Source: an uncultured Streptomyces sp. (GTDB lineage: Bacteria; Actinomycetota; Actinomycetes; Streptomycetales; Streptomycetaceae). From it: a DNA stretch of 6,059 nucleotides. The notes under the pieces were generated by a model. The model did no database searches, was not told the DNA's origin, and saw only the letters and a program-made list of their open reading frames with translations. Made by a program: the position numbers and the translations under genes. How positions within the stretch are numbered: position 1 is the first letter of the stretch; every line of letters begins with the position of its first letter. The stretch covers positions 1 to 6,059 of the forward strand of contig CAMLJW010000328.1 in assembly GCA_946480485.1 (NCBI GenBank), written 5' to 3'. Below are positions 5,364-6,059 of this stretch, one piece after another.

Positions 5364-5378
5364 TCGGACCATGTCCGA
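5364..5378 (+). promoter_or_regulatory. Hairpin around the capsid start codon
   Basis: TCGGAC (5364-5369) and GTCCGA (5373-5378) form a perfect 6-bp inverted repeat around CAT, which takes in the first two bases of the ATG at 5371. The same GTCCGAGGT (5373-5381) is perfectly complementary to ACCTCGGAC at 5329-5337, so two exclusive foldings are possible. A regulatory role is inferred. Confidence 0.4.
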
Positions 5379-6059
5379 GGTAGTGAAGTCCCTGCAGGAG
5401 CGCAGGCTGCGCGTCTGGGAGCAGGCCAAGGAACTTGCCGACAAGGCGGCCGAGGAGAACCGGACGTTCTCCGGCGAGGAAGAGTCCTCGTGGCAGTCCC
5501 TGAATGCGGAGCTCGACGCGCTGGACAAGCGCATCCAGGCCGTCATCAGTGGCGAGCAGCGCGCCAAGGACGCCGAGGACGCCATGTCCAAGCTGCGTGG
5601 CGAGCCGCGGGGCAACGGCGGCCCGGAAGCTGTCGGCAACAGTGACGAGCTTCGGAAGTTCCTCCGCGGTGAGGGCGGCCGGACGTTCGATGTCCGCCCG
5701 TCCGGGCCGGTCAGCTTCCGTGATCTGTCGAAGCTGTCGGCGGGTGCGGGCGGCAACACGGTGCCTACCGACTTCTACGGGCAGCTGGTCGCGCACCTCA
5801 TCGAGACGAGCGCGATCCTGCAGTCCGGCGCGACCATCCTGAACACGGCCTCGGGCGAGACGCTGCAGGTGCCCAAGACTACGGCGCACTCCTCGGCGTC
5901 GATCGTCACCGAGGCGGGCACGATCTCCGAGTCCGACCCGGCGTTCGGGCAGGTCTCCCTCGGCGCGTTCAAGTACGGCACCGTTATCCAGGTGACGCGC
6001 GAGCACCTCACGGATGCTGGCGTGGACCTGGAGGGCTACCTGTCGATGCAGGCCGGGCG
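5371..6059 (+). CDS. HK97-type major capsid protein, 3' end outside the window
   Basis: The reading frame stays open to the window edge, giving 229 complete codons plus two bases (CG, so the next residue is Arg). This is the HK97-fold shell protein, made as a precursor with an N-terminal delta (scaffold) domain. Residues 1-75 are highly charged and helical and probably form the coiled-coil delta domain. A glycine-rich linker follows (EPRGNGGPEAVGN, 78-90), then DELRKFLRGEGG (92-103). The mature shell region follows: GGNTVPTDFYGQLV (127-140), LIETSAILQSGATILNTASGETLQVPK (143-169 region), a probable E-loop with SIVTEAGTISESDPAFGQVSLGAFKYG (177-203 region), and VTREHLTD. The missing part should contain the A- and P-domain remainder, since full precursors are usually about 380-420 aa. 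The ATG is preceded by GAGGAG with a seven-base spacing. The protease just upstream is presumably its maturation enzyme. Confidence 0.95.
   Translation, partial: MSEVVKSLQERRLRVWEQAKELADKAAEENRTFSGEEESSWQSLNAELDALDKRIQAVISGEQRAKDAEDAMSKLRGEPRGNGGPEAVGNSDELRKFLRGEGGRTFDVRPSGPVSFRDLSKLSAGAGGNTVPTDFYGQLVAHLIETSAILQSGATILNTASGETLQVPKTTAHSSASIVTEAGTISESDPAFGQVSLGAFKYGTVIQVTREHLTDAGVDLEGYLSMQAG

Larger units (their letters stand above)
5240..5370. other. Non-coding leader between protease and capsid genes
   Basis: This 131-base gap stands out in an otherwise tightly packed operon. In order it holds CCCC-TT-GGGG (5244-5253), repeat copy 1, a terminator-like hairpin, repeat copy 2, an inverted-repeat arm (5329-5337) and the capsid ribosome binding site (GAGGAG, 5358-5363). 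No -35/-10 pair could be recognised. It may control capsid expression separately from that of the protease. Confidence 0.7.

Noticed and set aside
5225..5370. Programmed frameshift fusing protease to capsid
   Set aside because: The capsid gene has its own ATG and ribosome binding site. No slippery sequence is seen at the protease stop, and the gap frame carries no capsid-like sequence.
5025..6006. Overlapping minus-strand open frames opposite protease and capsid
   Set aside because: They overlap each other and two clear + strand genes, and have Arg/Ser/Pro-rich composition without motifs.
1..6059. CRISPR array, tRNA, insertion sequence or defence system
   Set aside because: No regularly spaced repeats, cloverleaf sequence or transposase was seen, and the genes form an ordinary phage head module.

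Overview
The window looks like the packaging and head module of a tailed phage (Caudovirales type) or prophage of a high-GC actinobacterium, most likely Streptomyces or a relative. The reasons are the strong G/C bias at third codon positions, frequent GTG starts behind GGAGG-type ribosome binding sites, and protein families typical of Streptomyces siphophages. All recognised genes are on the + strand. The order is HNH endonuclease, unknown 136-aa protein, structured gap, second HNH endonuclease, small terminase-like protein, large terminase, HK97-type portal, prohead protease and major capsid protein. The capsid gene runs off the right edge. No integrase, lysogeny, tail or lysis gene is visible, so phage and prophage cannot be told apart.

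Positions 1-756 hold a compact HNH nuclease and a cysteine-containing protein of unknown function, spaced by a few bases. Positions 757-957 form the main non-coding gap. It is clearly more A/T-rich than the genes around it in its central part, and it carries two overlapping palindromes and several inverted repeats. The last of these is a 15-bp stem ending just before the ribosome binding site of the second HNH gene. It may be a terminator/leader region or lie near the packaging (cos) site; the sequence alone does not decide this.

Positions 958-5239 are tightly packed. The second HNH protein has three N-terminal zinc-ribbon-like cysteine pairs. The small terminase-like gene overlaps the large terminase gene by 35 bases. 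The portal and the protease follow with almost no gap. HNH proteins next to terminases are known to assist cos cleavage in HK97-like phages, so the HNH-TerS-TerL set is probably the DNA-packaging machine. The portal is its docking ring on the prohead, and the protease matures the capsid shell.

Positions 5240-5370, between protease and capsid, are unusual. They contain an exact 18-base direct repeat on either side of a terminator-like hairpin. They are followed by inverted repeats that can fold the capsid start codon into two mutually exclusive structures. This could set the high capsid level separately from the upstream genes. The most interesting signals in the window are these RNA-level features, plus a peptide motif (DELRKF) shared by the protease tail and the capsid just after its delta domain. 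I saw no evidence of a wholly new multi-gene system.
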